A stretch of 64,000 bases of DNA from Buchnera aphidicola (Hyalopterus amygdali) (GTDB taxonomy: Bacteria; Pseudomonadota; Gammaproteobacteria; Enterobacterales; Enterobacteriaceae), in the NCBI RefSeq assembly GCF_964059015.1, contig NZ_OZ060383.1, positions 372,001-436,000 of the forward strand. Reading direction: 5' to 3'. Shown in pieces: positions 51,523 to 60,798 of this stretch. The position numbers and the translations under genes are program-made. Each line of letters begins with the position of its first letter. The first letter of the stretch is position 1. A model generated the notes under the pieces. It searched no databases and was not told the DNA's origin. It worked only from the letters and a program-made list of their open reading frames with translations.

Positions 51523-52680
51523 ATGCCATCTAAAAATGATTTATTAAAATTTCGTAATGAAATCAATGATGTTGATAAAAAGATAGTTCAGTTGCTCGCA
51601 AAAAGAAAAAAACTCGTATTAAATATCGCAAAATCTAAAATAAAAAATAATCAACCGATAAGAGATATACAAAGAGAAAAATATTTACTAGAAAAATTAA
51701 CTGATTTAGCAAAAAAAAATAACTTAGATAGTAATTACATAATACGATTATTCCAATTAATAATTGAAGAATCAGTATTAACACAAAAAGAAATATTAAA
51801 AAAATCTCGTAATGATAAAAATATAAATAGTCCCACCTTTTCTTTTCTTGGTCCCAAGGGTTCTTATTCTCAGATTGCCACCTTAAAATATGCAGAAAAA
51901 CATTTTGAGAGATACATTGAGAATGCCTGTTTAAATTTTGAAGAAGTTGTAAAATCAGTTGAATGTAAAAAATCAGATTATGCTATATTACCAATAGAAA
52001 ATAGCTGTTCTGGATTTATCAATGAAGTATTAAATATATTAAAAAAAACAAAATTATTTATTATTGGAGAAATTAATATTCCTATAAATCACTGCTTACT
52101 AGGAATAAAAAAAATAGAATTAAGTCAAATCCAATCAATATATAGTCACCCTCAACCATTTAAGCAATGTAGTAATTTTATAAAACAGTTTCCTAATTGG
52201 AAAATCCAATATACTAATAGTACAGCAGATGCAATGAAAAAAATTACCGAATATAAAATACAGAATAACGTTGCATTAGGAAGTGAAATTGGAGGAAAAA
52301 TTTATGGACTAAAAGTATTGTATAAAAACTTAGCAAATAAAAAGAAAAATATAACAAGATTTATTTTTCTAGCAAGAAAATTTGCTACAATTTCTTCAAC
52401 AGAAAAAACAAAATTAACATTAATTTTGAATATAAAGAAAGTTTCAAAAGAGCTTGATAAAATACTATTAATATTAAAAAATAAAAAAATAATTGTAAAA
52501 AAATTAACTTCTCAAAATATACACAAAAAATTATGTAAAGAAACATTTTATATTGATATTCAAGGAAATATATCATCTCCCTTAATGCAAGAAATTATTC
52601 AAAAAATACAAAAAATTACTCATTTTGTAAAAATTTTAGGTTGTTATCCAATTGAAAATACAGCACAAATCCTAAAATAA
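51523..52680 (+). CDS. pheA: Bifunctional chorismate mutase / prephenate dehydratase (P-protein), allosteric motifs lost
   Basis: Converts chorismate to phenylpyruvate for phenylalanine. 385 aa (E. coli 386). Chorismate mutase domain (residues 1-90: LRNEINDVDKKIVQLLAKRKK), prephenate dehydratase domain (FLGPKGSYSQIAT, PIENSCSGFINEV, catalytic Thr in KKNITRFIFLARK), then the ACT regulatory domain. E. coli GALV and ESRP, which bind or transmit the Phe signal, align to KELD (52447-52458) and TSQN (52507-52518). Loss of these motifs has been reported for Buchnera pheA and predicts feedback-insensitive enzyme. Confidence 0.96.
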   Translation: MPSKNDLLKFRNEINDVDKKIVQLLAKRKKLVLNIAKSKIKNNQPIRDIQREKYLLEKLTDLAKKNNLDSNYIIRLFQLIIEESVLTQKEILKKSRNDKNINSPTFSFLGPKGSYSQIATLKYAEKHFERYIENACLNFEEVVKSVECKKSDYAILPIENSCSGFINEVLNILKKTKLFIIGEINIPINHCLLGIKKIELSQIQSIYSHPQPFKQCSNFIKQFPNWKIQYTNSTADAMKKITEYKIQNNVALGSEIGGKIYGLKVLYKNLANKKKNITRFIFLARKFATISSTEKTKLTLILNIKKVSKELDKILLILKNKKIIVKKLTSQNIHKKLCKETFYIDIQGNISSPLMQEIIQKIQKITHFVKILGCYPIENTAQILK

Positions 52681-52804
52681 ATAGTTTGTGCGAAAATATA
52701 TATTATTTTATATAATAAAATTATATTAATAATAAATAAAAGATAAATGATGTTTAAATATAATTAAAAAAACTTTAACATTACTTTAAAATGAGTAAGA
52801 AAAA

Positions 52805-54157
52805 ATGTTTAATCAATTAACTGAACGTCTTTCACAAAGTTTTCAAAAAATTATCAATAAAGGAAGACTCACAGAAAATAATATCAAAGATACTATACGA
52901 GAAGTAAGAAAAGCATTATTAGAAGCAGACGTAACACTGTCAGTAATAAAAATATTTATTAAAAATGTTACAGAAAAATCAATTGGCCATGAAATAAACA
53001 ACAGTTTAACACCTGGTCAAGAATTTATAAAAATTGTAAAAAATGAATTAATTGCAGCAATGGGAGAAAAAAATAATACTTTAAATTTTTCTGTCGAACC
53101 ACCTGCCGTAATGTTATTTGTTGGATTACAAGGAGTTGGAAAAACTACAACTTTAATAAAAGTTGCAAATTGGATTAAAAATAAATATAAAAAAAAAATA
53201 TTAACAACATCAACTGATGTTTATCGAGCCGCTGCAATTGAACAATTAAAAATATTATCCAATCAAGCAAAAATAGATTTTTATTCATCTAACATAGATC
53301 AAACACCTAAAGATATTATCTACAAGGCAATTGAATACGCAAAATTAAAGTTATATGAAGTGTTATTGATTGATACAGCAGGACGCTTGCATATTGATAA
53401 AATAATGATGAATGAAATACATCAAATACAAATTTATTCTAAACCTATTGAAACACTTCTAGTAGTAGATTCAATGATGGGTCAAGATGCAGTAAATATG
53501 GCAAAAAAATTCAACGAATATTTATCTATATCAGGTATTATAATTACTAAAACTGATAGCGATGCTAGAAGTGGTGTCGCTTTATCAATGCGTTATATTA
53601 CTGGAAAGCCAATTAAATTTGTAGGAACAGGAGAAAAAATAACACAACTAGAAACTTTTCATCCTGAAAGGATAGCAGATAGAATTTTAGGAATGAATCA
53701 AGCAATATCTTTTATTAAAGAAATTGAAGAAAAAGTAAATCAATCGCAAGTACAAAAATTAACTAAAAAATTTAGAAAAAAAGATAACTTTGATTTAAAT
53801 GACTTTTTAATACAACTAAAAGAAATGGAAAAAATGGGAGGTGTAAATTATTTCATAGAAAAATTTTTAAAAAATAAATTTTTATCTAATAATTCATTGT
53901 TAGTTGAAAAGAAAAATATTACAAAAAAAATTGAATCTATTATATATTCAATGACAATGAAAGAAAGAATATGTCCAACAATTATAAAAGGTTCTAGAAA
54001 ACGTAGAATTGCTTTAGGCTCTGGAACGAAAATTCAAGATATAAATCAATTATTAAAAAATTTTAATGATATACAAAGAATAATGAAAAAAATGAAAAAA
54101 GGTGGAATTGGGAATATAATTCGAAATATAAAAAATATATTACCTAAAAATTTTTAA
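52805..54157 (+). CDS. ffh: Signal recognition particle protein Ffh
   Basis: 450 aa (E. coli 453). N domain, GTPase G domain (GLQGVGKTTTLIKVA, DTAGRLHID, TKTDSDARSG) and the C-terminal M domain that binds 4.5S RNA and signal sequences (KGSRKRRIALGSGTKIQDIN). The M domain has fewer methionines than E. coli in its groove, with more Ile/Lys. First in order ffh-rpsP-rimM-trmD-rplS, as in E. coli. Confidence 0.97.
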   Translation: MFNQLTERLSQSFQKIINKGRLTENNIKDTIREVRKALLEADVTLSVIKIFIKNVTEKSIGHEINNSLTPGQEFIKIVKNELIAAMGEKNNTLNFSVEPPAVMLFVGLQGVGKTTTLIKVANWIKNKYKKKILTTSTDVYRAAAIEQLKILSNQAKIDFYSSNIDQTPKDIIYKAIEYAKLKLYEVLLIDTAGRLHIDKIMMNEIHQIQIYSKPIETLLVVDSMMGQDAVNMAKKFNEYLSISGIIITKTDSDARSGVALSMRYITGKPIKFVGTGEKITQLETFHPERIADRILGMNQAISFIKEIEEKVNQSQVQKLTKKFRKKDNFDLNDFLIQLKEMEKMGGVNYFIEKFLKNKFLSNNSLLVEKKNITKKIESIIYSMTMKERICPTIIKGSRKRRIALGSGTKIQDINQLLKNFNDIQRIMKKMKKGGIGNIIRNIKNILPKNF

Positions 54158-54231
54158 AAAAATTAATTAATTTCGTTGAAATATATAAAACAAAAATTTT
54201 CATAAATAGATTTTTTAAAAGAGAATAAAAA

Positions 54232-54489
54232 ATGGTAAAAATTCGATTAGCTCGATATGGCACAAAAAAACGTCCGTTTTATAAAATGGTAGTAGCAGAT
54301 AGTCGATTTTCTAGAGATGGTCGATTTATAGAACGATTAGGTTATTTTAATCCTCTATCCAAAAGTAAAAATCATGAACTTAAAATAAATTTAAATCGTA
54401 TTTTATATTGGAAAAAAAATGGTGCACAAATTTCAGAAAGAGCAAGAAAAATAATAAAATTATTAAATAAAAAAGAGGAAAAATTATAA
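54232..54489 (+). CDS. rpsP: Small ribosomal subunit protein bS16
   Basis: 85 aa (E. coli 82). [25 protein letters not shown] and ERLGYFNPL are typical. AAAAGAG precedes the ATG. The stop TAA (54487-54489) overlaps the candidate ATA start of rimM. Confidence 0.97.
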   Translation: MVKIRLARYGTKKRPFYKMVVADSRFSRDGRFIERLGYFNPLSKSKNHELKINLNRILYWKKNGAQISERARKIIKLLNKKEEKL

Positions 54490-55016
54490 ATATTAATTCA
54501 AAAAAACCAAATAATCCTATTATGATAGGAAAAATAGGACGAGCCTATGGAATATTAGGTTGGATAAAAGTTTTTTCTTTTACTGAAAAAAAAGAAAAAA
54601 TATTTTTTTATTTTCCATGGTTTATTCTAAAAAAAGAAAAATGGGAAACAATTCAATTTGATAAATGGAAAAAATATAAAAATAATTTTATTATACATAT
54701 AAAAAATATTTCTGATAGATCAATAGTTAGCACGTTCACTAACTCAGAAATTTTTATAGAAAAAAAAATATTACCAATATTAAAAAAAAACGAATATTAC
54801 TGGGATGACATTATTGGATGTGATGTATTTAATATAAAAAAAAAATATTTAGGAAAAGTAATCAATTTAATAAGAAGTCAAAATAGTGATATTTTAATCA
54901 TAAAAAATTATTTACAAAAAAATATTTCAGAAAAAATAATGATCCCATTTATACATAAAAAAATTGTTTGTAATATTAATATTAAAGATAAAATTATAGT
55001 AATTATATGGAATTAA
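54486..55016 (+). CDS. rimM: Ribosome maturation factor RimM, no canonical start codon at the expected place
   Basis: Helps 16S rRNA/30S head maturation with S19. Core [22 protein letters not shown] and the PRC-barrel part [13 protein letters not shown] match E. coli RimM. The first ATG is 54522, but homology (NPI before MIGKIG, as DPIVLGKMG in E. coli) extends upstream to about 54492 without ATG, GTG or TTG. Candidate starts are ATT 54492 or ATA 54486; the latter is 7 bases after AGAGG and overlaps the rpsP stop as ATAA, which could have arisen from an ancestral ATGA overlap by one G-to-A change. Start uncertain; product 165-177 aa (E. coli 182). Confidence 0.85.
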   Translation: MNINSKKPNNPIMIGKIGRAYGILGWIKVFSFTEKKEKIFFYFPWFILKKEKWETIQFDKWKKYKNNFIIHIKNISDRSIVSTFTNSEIFIEKKILPILKKNEYYWDDIIGCDVFNIKKKYLGKVINLIRSQNSDILIIKNYLQKNISEKIMIPFIHKKIVCNINIKDKIIVIIWN

Positions 55017-55056
55017 AAAAAAAACTAAAAATAATCAACAATGCAATATTAATTTA

Positions 55057-55794
55057 ATATGGTTTTATATTATTACAATATTTCCAAAAATGTTCGATGC
55101 AATAATACATTATGGAGTTACTGGGAGGGCAATTCAAAAAAAAATTATAAATATTCAATTTTTTAATCCAAGAGATTTTTCTGATAATAAATATAAATCC
55201 GTAGATGATCGTCCTTATGGAGGAGGACCAGGCATGTTAATGAGTGTTAAACCACTTTATTTATCTATTAAAAAAGCAAAATCTTTATTACAGGATGCAA
55301 TGGTAGTTTATTTGTCACCTCAAGGAAAAAAATTACATCAAAAAAAAATTTTAGAAATTATTAAAAAGAAAAAAATTATCTTTATATGTGGTCGATATGA
55401 AGGAATAGATCAAAGAATTATTGATTATCAAGTAGATGAAGAATGGTCTATAGGAGATTATGTGCTCACAGGAGGAGAGCTTGCGGCTATGGTAATAATT
55501 GATTCTATTTCTAGACTAATACCAGGTGTTATTAATAAAAAATCAGTAGAAGAAGATTCTTTTTCTCATAATTTACTTGATTATCCTCATTATACTAGAC
55601 CTAAAATAATTAAAAATATGCATGTTCCAAAAATATTATTTTCAGGTGATCACGAAAAAATTAGAATATGGCGTTTAAAACAGGCGCTAGGAAAAACATG
55701 GGAAAAAAGACCTGATCTAATAAAAAATGCTAATTTAAAAAAAGAAGAAAAAATACTTTTAAACGCATTTAAAAAAAATAAAAAAGAAAAATAA
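55057..55794 (+). CDS. trmD: tRNA (guanine-N1)-methyltransferase TrmD, ATA at the expected start
   Basis: Makes m1G37 in tRNA, preventing frameshifts. SPOUT knotted fold: [56 protein letters not shown]. From 55057 the frame reads (ATA)[19 protein letters not shown], aligned to E. coli [20 protein letters not shown]; the ATG of E. coli corresponds to ATA here. The first in-frame ATG, 55090, would remove the first beta-strand (11 residues). No ribosome-binding site is evident for either. About 245 aa from ATA (E. coli 255). Confidence 0.88.
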   Translation: MWFYIITIFPKMFDAIIHYGVTGRAIQKKIINIQFFNPRDFSDNKYKSVDDRPYGGGPGMLMSVKPLYLSIKKAKSLLQDAMVVYLSPQGKKLHQKKILEIIKKKKIIFICGRYEGIDQRIIDYQVDEEWSIGDYVLTGGELAAMVIIDSISRLIPGVINKKSVEEDSFSHNLLDYPHYTRPKIIKNMHVPKILFSGDHEKIRIWRLKQALGKTWEKRPDLIKNANLKKEEKILLNAFKKNKKEK

Positions 55795-55831
55795 AAAAAT
55801 CTTTTTAATTTCTTTAAAAAAAGGAAATAAC

Positions 55832-56179
55832 ATGAATAAAATTATTCAAGAAATTGAGAAAAAACAATTAAAAAAAGATATACCTAATTTCAGACCTGGA
55901 GATACAGTTGAAGTAAAAGTATGGGTTATAGAAAGTTCAAAAAAACGTTTACAATCTTTTGAAGGAATAGTTATTTCAATAAAAAATCGATCCTTAAATT
56001 CATCCTTTACTGTACGTAAAATTTCCAATGGAGAAGGTATTGAGCGTGTATTTCAAACTCACTCTCATAGTATTGATAGTATAATAATTAAAAGAGAAGG
56101 TAAAGTTAGAAAAGCAAAATTATATTATTTAAGAACACGTACTGGGAAATCTGCTCGAATTAAAGAACGAAAAAAATAA
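55832..56179 (+). CDS. rplS: Large ribosomal subunit protein bL19
   Basis: 115 aa, equal to E. coli. [25 protein letters not shown] and the C-terminal [15 protein letters not shown] are conserved. AAAAAGGAAAT precedes the ATG. Last gene of the rpsP operon. Confidence 0.97.
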   Translation: MNKIIQEIEKKQLKKDIPNFRPGDTVEVKVWVIESSKKRLQSFEGIVISIKNRSLNSSFTVRKISNGEGIERVFQTHSHSIDSIIIKREGKVRKAKLYYLRTRTGKSARIKERKK

Positions 56180-56210
56180 GAACTTTAATTAATTTAAAAA
56201 AATTTAGTCA

Positions 56211-56238
56211 TGCAGTCACGACGTTATTCTTGACTGCA
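56211..56238. terminator. Hairpin between rplS and tldD
   Basis: TGCAGTCA / TGACTGCA, 8-bp perfect stem with a 12-base loop, between the convergent stops of rplS and tldD. Comparatively GC-rich. T-runs are weak on both sides. Confidence 0.7.
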
Positions 56239-56270
56239 CCATTAAAAATTAAAGAGGATTTATTTAGAAA

Positions 56271-57722
56271 CTAAATAGTTCCACCTACTGTTAATTGCTC
56301 TATTTTTATAGATGGTTGCCCTATTCCTACAGGAATACTTTGACCTTCTTTTCCGCACATACCCATACCTTGATCCATCTTTAAATCATCACCAACCATT
56401 GATATTTTTTGCATTACTTCTAAACCGGAACCAATAAGAGTCGTATTTTTAATTGGTGAAATAATTTTCCCTTTTTTTACTAAATAAGCTTCTGAAGTTG
56501 AAAATACAAATTGTCCAGAAGTGATATCAACTTGACCTCCAGAGAAATTAATAGCATATACTCCATAATCAATACTTTTTATAATGTCTTCTAACTTAAA
56601 TTGACCTGATGTCATATAAGTATTAGTCATGCGCGGCATAGGTAAATGTGAATAAGATTCACGACGTCCATTACCAGTAGATTTCATACCCATTAAACGC
56701 GCATTAAGTTTATCTTGCATATATTTTTTTAATATTCCATTTTCAATGAGTATATTACGTTGACCTGGGACACCTTCATCATCGACATTCAATGAACCAC
56801 GTTGATTTTTTATAGTTCCGTCATCAATTACAGTACATAATTCCGAAGCAACTTTTTTTTCAATCATATTAGTAAAAATTGAGGTTCCTTTTCTATTAAA
56901 ATCACCTTCTAAACCATGTCCTACTGCTTCATGCAACAAAACACCAGGCCAACCAGATCCTAAGACAACTGGAAAGGTGCCAGAAGGTGCTTCTTTTGAA
57001 GAAAGATTTAAAAGAGCTATACGAACTGCTTCTTTCGTCCAATAATCAACTCTTGCTTCTCCAAGAATATCATCTTGCTTTAAAAAAAAACTATAGTTAC
57101 TACGGCTACCACCTCCACTTCTACCTTTTTCTATTTTTCCTCGGTCTTCAACTACAACGCTTATAGAAAATTCAACTAATGGCCTTATGTCTGTAGCTAA
57201 ATTTCCATCAGTAGAGGCAATTAAAATTTGCTCATATGAACCACTTAAACTTGCATTTACTTGTACAACTCGATCATCAATCTTATGTGCTATATGATCT
57301 ACTCTGTAAAGTAAATTAATTTTTTCACTAGATGTGAATTCTGTTAACGGATTAAATGGTCGGTAAAAAGACTCCTTTTTTTGATTTAACAAAGGTTGTA
57401 TTTTTAATTTTTCTTTCTTATCAAAAATACTTTTTGCTATATGAGCACTTTTTCTTACTGCATCTATAGAAATTTGATCAGAATATGAAAATCCAGTTGT
57501 TTCACCAGAAACAACTCTTACACCAATTCCTTGATCTAAATGATAGTTACCTTCTTTAATAATTCTATTTTCAATCGACCAAGATTCGATCATGCGAGAT
57601 TGAAAATAAAAATCTCCATAATCTAAGCTATGAGTACATATTTCTTCTAAACAAGAAAAAATATCTTGATGATGTATTTTATTCGCAGTCAATAAAGACT
57701 CAGTAACTAATTCCAATGTCAT
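56271..57722 (-). CDS. tldD: Metalloprotease TldD
   Basis: Subunit of the TldD/TldE (PmbA) heterodimeric zinc protease that matures microcin B17 and degrades unfolded peptides in E. coli. 483 aa (E. coli 481). The HExxxH motif is in [18 protein letters not shown], and a C-terminal Cys near [15 protein letters not shown] is kept. Single gene on the minus strand; its partner gene is not in the window. Confidence 0.95.
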   Translation of the reverse strand: MTLELVTESLLTANKIHHQDIFSCLEEICTHSLDYGDFYFQSRMIESWSIENRIIKEGNYHLDQGIGVRVVSGETTGFSYSDQISIDAVRKSAHIAKSIFDKKEKLKIQPLLNQKKESFYRPFNPLTEFTSSEKINLLYRVDHIAHKIDDRVVQVNASLSGSYEQILIASTDGNLATDIRPLVEFSISVVVEDRGKIEKGRSGGGSRSNYSFFLKQDDILGEARVDYWTKEAVRIALLNLSSKEAPSGTFPVVLGSGWPGVLLHEAVGHGLEGDFNRKGTSIFTNMIEKKVASELCTVIDDGTIKNQRGSLNVDDEGVPGQRNILIENGILKKYMQDKLNARLMGMKSTGNGRRESYSHLPMPRMTNTYMTSGQFKLEDIIKSIDYGVYAINFSGGQVDITSGQFVFSTSEAYLVKKGKIISPIKNTTLIGSGLEVMQKISMVGDDLKMDQGMGMCGKEGQSIPVGIGQPSIKIEQLTVGGTI

Positions 57723-57874
57723 TTGGACTCACTTTTTAGTTTAAATGTTATTTAAAAGTCATTATAAAAGATTAAATAAAAAAAATAAAAAATATTTTTT
57801 ATAAAAATTGTTATATAATACTTTTAAAGAATTTAATAAAAAAATAAAAAATAATATTTTTATTGGAGTGAAAT

Positions 57875-58333
57875 ATGCACAAAAAAATTAATGTGCTACT
57901 AATTAACGGACCTAATTTAAATCTTTTAGGAAGTAGAGAAAAAGAAATTTATGGAGACGAAACCTTATATGATTTATTAGATAATTTAAAAAAAAGATCA
58001 GAAAAATTAAATATATCATTAAGCCACGTTCAATCAAATGCAGAACATGTATTAATTGAAAAAATTCACTCTTCAAAAAAAAACAATATCGATTATATTA
58101 TCATCAATCCTGCAGCATTTACACATACAAGCATAGCAATTAGAGATGCATTGATTGGTATTAATATTCCATTTATTGAAATTCATATTTCTAATATTTA
58201 TGCAAGAGAAGATTTTCGTTCACATTCATGGTTATCTGATATTTCTCAAGGTGTTATTACAGGATTAGGTTTTGATGGATATTACTGGGCTTTAGAAACA
58301 ATATCAAAAAGATGTTGCATACAAAAAAAATAA
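57875..58333 (+). CDS. aroQ: Type II 3-dehydroquinate dehydratase AroQ
   Basis: Third step of the shikimate pathway. 152 aa. [17 protein letters not shown] with the catalytic Arg and Tyr, [17 protein letters not shown], and [18 protein letters not shown] with the active-site His. E. coli uses the unrelated type I AroD; type II is found in other enterics such as Yersinia. It supplies the pathway that feeds pheA. TTGGAG precedes the ATG. Confidence 0.96.
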   Translation: MHKKINVLLINGPNLNLLGSREKEIYGDETLYDLLDNLKKRSEKLNISLSHVQSNAEHVLIEKIHSSKKNNIDYIIINPAAFTHTSIAIRDALIGINIPFIEIHISNIYAREDFRSHSWLSDISQGVITGLGFDGYYWALETISKRCCIQKK

Positions 58334-58436
58334 CTATTTTTTATTTAAATTTTTTTAAATCCCCTTTGCACCTTCTACTTTAAATTCTATAATACCTTTA
58401 GAAAGTGCAATAAAAAAACTTAATATTTATTTTAAA

Positions 58437-58736
58437 TTAATTCATACCATACCTTTTTAGTTTTTTCCGTAAAGTACTTCGGTTAATACCCATAATCGAA
58501 GCAGCTCGCGTTTGGTTTCCACGCGTATGTTGCATTATTACATCTAGCAAGGGTTGTTCTAATTCAGACAACATTAATTGATATACATTATTTACATATT
58601 GAATATCATCTAAACTTGAAAAATAATGTTCTAAAGATTTTTTTATTAATGCACGTAATGATTTTTTGATAATTTTATCTTTTTTATCTTTTTCAAAAAT
58701 AAATAAAAATTCTGGACCTATTAACTTATCTGACAT
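58437..58736 (-). CDS. fis: Nucleoid-associated DNA-binding protein Fis
   Basis: 99 aa (E. coli 98). The C-terminal half [41 protein letters not shown] is nearly identical to E. coli and includes the helix-turn-helix. The N-terminal half is drifted. In E. coli fis follows dusB; that gene is absent here. One of few DNA-binding regulators in the window. Confidence 0.96.
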   Translation of the reverse strand: MSDKLIGPEFLFIFEKDKKDKIIKKSLRALIKKSLEHYFSSLDDIQYVNNVYQLMLSELEQPLLDVIMQHTRGNQTRAASIMGINRSTLRKKLKRYGMN

Positions 58737-58869
58737 AAAATAACCAACTTTTTATCTTATTAAATATACCTATATTATTAATCAATTTAATTTTTTAAAC
58801 AATAAATCATCTTTTAAAATAAGATGATATTTTTAATTTTTAAAAACATAAAAATGATTAAAAAATATT

Positions 58870-59823
58870 TTATTTTCTTTTACTTAAATAAAAAAGAAGA
58901 TCTTGCATATCCTGAGGTAAGGGAATAGTCCAACTCATTAAGTTTTTAGTAATAGGATGAATAAATTTAATATAATGAGCATGAAGTGCTTGACGGAAAA
59001 AACAACATTTTTCAAGATAATTTTGATCTTCTTTAAAATTTTTTAAGCCATAATTAATACCACTATATAACGGATCACCTAATATAGGATATCTAATATG
59101 TAACATATGAGTACGAATTTGATGCGTACGACCAGTTTCTAATTTTAGAATGATATGTGTATGAAATTTAAAACGATAAATTATCTTATAGTGGGTAATA
59201 GATTTTTTCCCTAATGGATGTGTCATCATACATGTTCTCTTAAGAGGGTGTCGCATTATAGGCATGTTCACAGTGCCACCTGTAATCATTTTTCCTTTTA
59301 CAATAGCTTGATATTCTCTAACAATTTTTCTTTTTTTTAACAATTCTATTAACTTAACATATGAAATAATTGTTTTTGCGACAATCATTAATCCACTTGT
59401 ATTTTTATCCAAACGATGCACAATACCACAACGGGGGATAGAATTAATATTTTTATAACGGTACAATAATGCATTTAAAATTGTTCCATCTTTATTCCCG
59501 GCGCCTGGATGAACAACCAAACCAGCTGGTTTATTAATAATTAATATATTATCGTCTTCATAAACAATATTTAAAAAAATATTTTGGGGTAAGTGAATAA
59601 GATTTTTTTCAAAAAGAGGATAAATAGTAATTTTTTCTCCACCTAACATTCTTTTATCCGGTTGATTTTCTACCTTTCCATTGACATAAACATTCTTCAT
59701 AAGAATCCATTTTTTAAAGCAAGAACGTGAATATTGAATAAAGAGTTTAGGTAAAATTTGATCTAATCTTTTTCCAAATAAACCAATGTAAGGTACATCC
59801 GCATTTAGTTCTTTTTTGTTCAA
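58870..59823 (-). CDS. rluD: 23S rRNA pseudouridine synthase RluD, TTG start
   Basis: Makes pseudouridines 1911, 1915 and 1917 in helix 69. 317 aa (E. coli 326). The TTG start (59823) is 8 bases after AAGGA, which supports it. S4-like domain (RLDQILPKLFIQYSRSCFKKWI), catalytic aspartate in GIVHRLDKNTSGLM, and TGRTHQIRTHM. Divergent from bamD, the same pair as in E. coli. Confidence 0.95.
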   Translation of the reverse strand: MNKKELNADVPYIGLFGKRLDQILPKLFIQYSRSCFKKWILMKNVYVNGKVENQPDKRMLGGEKITIYPLFEKNLIHLPQNIFLNIVYEDDNILIINKPAGLVVHPGAGNKDGTILNALLYRYKNINSIPRCGIVHRLDKNTSGLMIVAKTIISYVKLIELLKKRKIVREYQAIVKGKMITGGTVNMPIMRHPLKRTCMMTHPLGKKSITHYKIIYRFKFHTHIILKLETGRTHQIRTHMLHIRYPILGDPLYSGINYGLKNFKEDQNYLEKCCFFRQALHAHYIKFIHPITKNLMSWTIPLPQDMQDLLFYLSKRK

Positions 59824-59976
59824 TGAAATAATCCTTAGTTTTTAATATCTATCTAATATGATATTTTATAATATGATTGTGAATTTTGTTTTACTAAAAT
59901 CAGTAATTATCTATATTATTAATATATACACATCGTTTATAAAAAAATTTATTAATTTAAAGAAAAATATATCCCA

Positions 59977-60711
59977 ATGAAGAAAAAGAAAAATTTTATA
60001 TTTATTTTTATGATATTCTTTTTAAATTTTTCAGTATTATCTAATAATTTAAAAACCAACATTTTTATAGAAAATAATTATATATATAAAAAATGTAAAA
60101 AAGAATTAAAAGAAAACAAATTTAATAAAGCAATTATTAGTTTAAAAAAAATTGAAAATAATAATCTTACTAATATAAATAACGATAAAATTCAAATAAA
60201 TTTAATTTATGCTTATTATAAGATTGAAAATTTTAATATGGCTGAAAAAAATATACAAAAATTTATTAAATTATATCCTAATCATCCAAATATAGACTAT
60301 GTTTTTTACATACAAAGTCTAATCAATATATCTTTAGATAAAACAATATTTTATAAATTCTTGCCAATTCAAAGCTATAATAGTGATCCTATTTATGCAA
60401 ATAAAGCATTTTTCCAACTTAAAAAATTTATTACTCATTATCCTAATAGTGCATATCTTATAAATGCAAAAAAAGATTTATTTTATTTAAAAAAACGTTT
60501 ATCAGAATATGACTTAAAAATATTAAAATATTATTTTTTTCATGAAAAATATATTGCAGTTATCAATCGCGGAAAGGAAATACTTCAAAAATATCCAGAA
60601 ACATCAGCTGCAATAAATACGCTTAAATATATGGAAAAATCTTTTTTTGAATTAAAAATTTTTGATACAGCAAAAAAAATATCTCAAATTATTTTATTAA
60701 ATAAAATTTAA
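59977..60711 (+). CDS. bamD: Outer-membrane assembly factor BamD (YfiO), lipobox cysteine absent
   Basis: TPR protein of the BAM complex that inserts outer-membrane beta-barrels such as the porin in this window. 244 aa (E. coli 245). A hydrophobic N-terminus ([20 protein letters not shown]) is followed by SNNLKT; the LxGC lipobox of E. coli (LFLAGC) has no counterpart and no Cys appears before residue 39. TPR core conserved: [34 protein letters not shown]. Without lipidation it might be cleaved and periplasmic, or anchored by its signal segment. Confidence 0.88.
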   Translation: MKKKKNFIFIFMIFFLNFSVLSNNLKTNIFIENNYIYKKCKKELKENKFNKAIISLKKIENNNLTNINNDKIQINLIYAYYKIENFNMAEKNIQKFIKLYPNHPNIDYVFYIQSLINISLDKTIFYKFLPIQSYNSDPIYANKAFFQLKKFITHYPNSAYLINAKKDLFYLKKRLSEYDLKILKYYFFHEKYIAVINRGKEILQKYPETSAAINTLKYMEKSFFELKIFDTAKKISQIILLNKI

Positions 60712-60798
60712 TTTTTTTTATAAAACAGTTAATATTAATTTACTTATAAAAAAAATTTTAATAAAAACTAATTTTATTTTGAATATGTAACTAAAAAC

